Assembly: GCA_024760905.1 (NCBI GenBank)
Contig: CM045729.1
Location: 44,748,580-44,812,579 of the forward strand
Length of the DNA stretch: 64,000 nt
Direction of reading: 5' to 3'
Origin: Plotosus lineatus
Taxonomy: Eukaryota > Chordata > Actinopteri > Siluriformes > Plotosidae
The position numbers and the translations under genes are program-made. Of this stretch, positions 55,599 through 58,500 are shown piece by piece (the first letter of the stretch is position 1; every line of letters begins with the position of its first letter). Under the pieces are notes generated by a model. That model searched no databases. It worked only from the letters and a program-made list of their open reading frames with translations, and was not told the origin of the DNA.

Positions 55599-58500
55599 AA
55601 GGACAAGACAAAGACTTTCTATTGAAACTCCATTTATCACTACAGAGTATATATTCATATATATCACATATATATCAGTTACATAGCGTGTTACCCTTGT
55701 GTTAAGATGTCGTCTCTATGATTTTTGTGTTTAAACTGTTTTGCGGACTTTTGTAACCCTAAGCAAATATGGTTGGTCAGAAGTGTAAGCCTACTAGCAT
55801 GGATGCAAGTCTCATACACAGAGATGAATTAACTATCTGCTCAGATCGGCACAATCTACCATGCATACCCAGTTAAGCAAAGAGATTATAAAATGAAAAC
55901 CCAAATTCACAAATTACAGAACAATAAGAGATATTTATTATCTTTTAGCAGAATCCTGAGTGCATACTTATTTTATATTAATATTCATTAGGATTTGTAC
56001 TTGTTCTTTGTATGCATCTCTTGAATAAAGTTTACTTACTGACACAAAAGAACGCTCCTCTTTGCTGGGATTTACATCAGTGCAGGCTGTGTTCTAAACG
56101 AGTTCAACGGCACCCTTGTGCACTTGAAAGACCAGAAGTCTGTATAACCCACAGCAAGTACACTACTTTTGCAAAGTACACTACTTTCGGTATTGAGCGC
56201 TTCACATATTGTAAGCGTTGATTGGCTGTTTTAAGCTTCATGTAAAGTGGCTCGGTATAAATAAGTGACTTATTTGAAATTAATGTTGAAATTATTTGAT
56301 ATATTTGACATTATTTTACAATGTTATGTTTATAATAATTGATTTATGGGTGTTTTATGAGATACGGTAATGGTATTTATGGATGTATAGTACAGTATGA
56401 GCGTCATATGTCACATGTCATACGTCACTGTAACAACTTACGTTCACTTTCAACTTACGTTCGGCCGTCCGGAACCAATTAAAACCGTAAGTCCGGGAGC
56501 GTCTGTACAACAAATACACCCAAGAGTGTGATTAAATCATAACATAGTTATGATCATTTTAATAGAAATTGTTCTGCAAGCATTGTCAGATTGATTGTAA
56601 GGTATAAGCCTGTTGAAAATTCTGCTTTCAAGGTCCAGTCTGATGTACGACCAGAGATTATGATCAGTGGGCACTTACTCATTCCTCATCTGGGCTCATC
56701 ATTCATCTCTTTGAGTAAAATGTGCATGATATTGCTGACAAAACCTGAAATCTGAGATAAGCTGAACAGTTACCGTAAAGAAAGTCTACTGGGTTTAAGA
56801 TTAAAGCCTTCTTGTCTTTGCTCAGCCTTAAGAAGCTAAGTAAGATAAGAGCTTTTGCAATTACAAATATTTGCCCTCAGAGAGGCAGAGCAAGGTGAAA
56901 ATGGGATGCTGTTGACATGATCTGCACCTGATGAAATATATATCCAGTGTCACTGGTGACTACTACTTTGTTCCATAAGGGAAAAGGAGATTATCTGGAA
57001 CAAGGCCAAAGTGAAAGAGATAGAAACCATTCTTTAAAAAAAGTAAGAAAAAGTCACACAGTCAGTGAGAGTGTCACCGGGGCTCAGGGATCTCCTTCTA
57101 GACCCAGTGCACAAGTAAGCTCACTGATACACATACGTACTAAGCTTAGAATATACAGAGAGACCACACATTACTTTCCTGATGTATTGCCTAAGCATAG
57201 TCAAACTACGTGGTATTTACTGAATTAATCAACGAAAAACTACCAGGAAAACATGACACAACACATTATTGTTCGTTTTGCAAATATGACTTATTAAACT
57301 AATACTTTCATTCCATTCATTTGCCAACCTGCTTAACCCCACTATGGTCCATGAGAGGCTGGACCCTATCTTAGCTTGGTAGATTATCGCAGTGCAACAC
57401 ACACAACCATTTATGCTGATACCTAGGTGCAATTTGGTACAACCACTTCGCCTGATGTATGTGTTTTTGGACTCTGGGTGAAAACTGAAAAACTGTACTT
57501 GGAAGAAACCGATGTGAGCACTGGGAGAACACGTCGTCCAAAGAAACACTCTCATCAGACCTTTGATTCAAACAGTGAGACCCTTTTGCAGTGAAAACGA
57601 TGTGTGTCTCTTCTTTATTTCATATTTATAATAATTTTGAAGAAAGCTAGGGGCTCGGGGTCGTAGCGGTTGCACATGTGCCTTACATGCTGGGTTTGAG
57701 TCCCATTCTTGGGTGTTTCTGTGTGGAGTTTCGCATCTGTGTTTGCATGGGTTTCCTCTGGGTACTCCGGCTTCATCCCACATTCCATAGAAAAACATAT
57801 TAGGCTGAATGGCAGTTCCAAATTTCCCCAGCTGTGAATAGCTGTGCTTGTTACTCTGTGATGTTCTGTCAAACTGTACAAGTTTCACCATCTTACAGGT
57901 AATAATAGAACATCATTACATGAAGTTTACAGCATTTTGGCAGATTCTCTAATCCAGAGCAACTTATAATTATATAATTTTTTTATAACTGAGAAATTAT
58001 GGGTCTTGCTCAAGGGTCTAACATTGGCGGATTGAATCATCAACCTTCAGCTCAGCAATGTACTGCCTTAACCACTGGGTAACCACTGTCTTGCCCTGCA
58101 CTGCACTTCCCTGCACTACCCTGCATTGCCATCACAAAACCATCATCGGTCATGAAATTACCAAGTGCAGGGTGAGATATGTTCCAAAATTGTCTAAAAA
58201 AACAATATGAAGCAAAAGTACTTTATTGCGAGTTATATTATGGGTAGGCGGTGTCCTCAGAGTAAGTGCAAAATACCTCTAGCACAAGTCAGTTGGTCAT
58301 TGGCCAGAGTCCATCCTGAAGGACAAGCACAAGAGTAAAACCTGGGGCCAACTGCAGACAGAAGGCAGATATGTGTGCAGGGATTCACTGCACATGGATT
58401 AACACCTAGGCAAAGTAAACGCACAATCAGATGAACCATTAATGAGAAATGACACAAATAACACTTGACTTTTCAGAAGACAGACGCTGATGAAGAAAAC

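Noticed and set aside
56947..57228. 93-codon open frame in a quiet part of an intron
   Set aside because: No motif, no splice context and no composition bias; length is within chance for AT-rich DNA.
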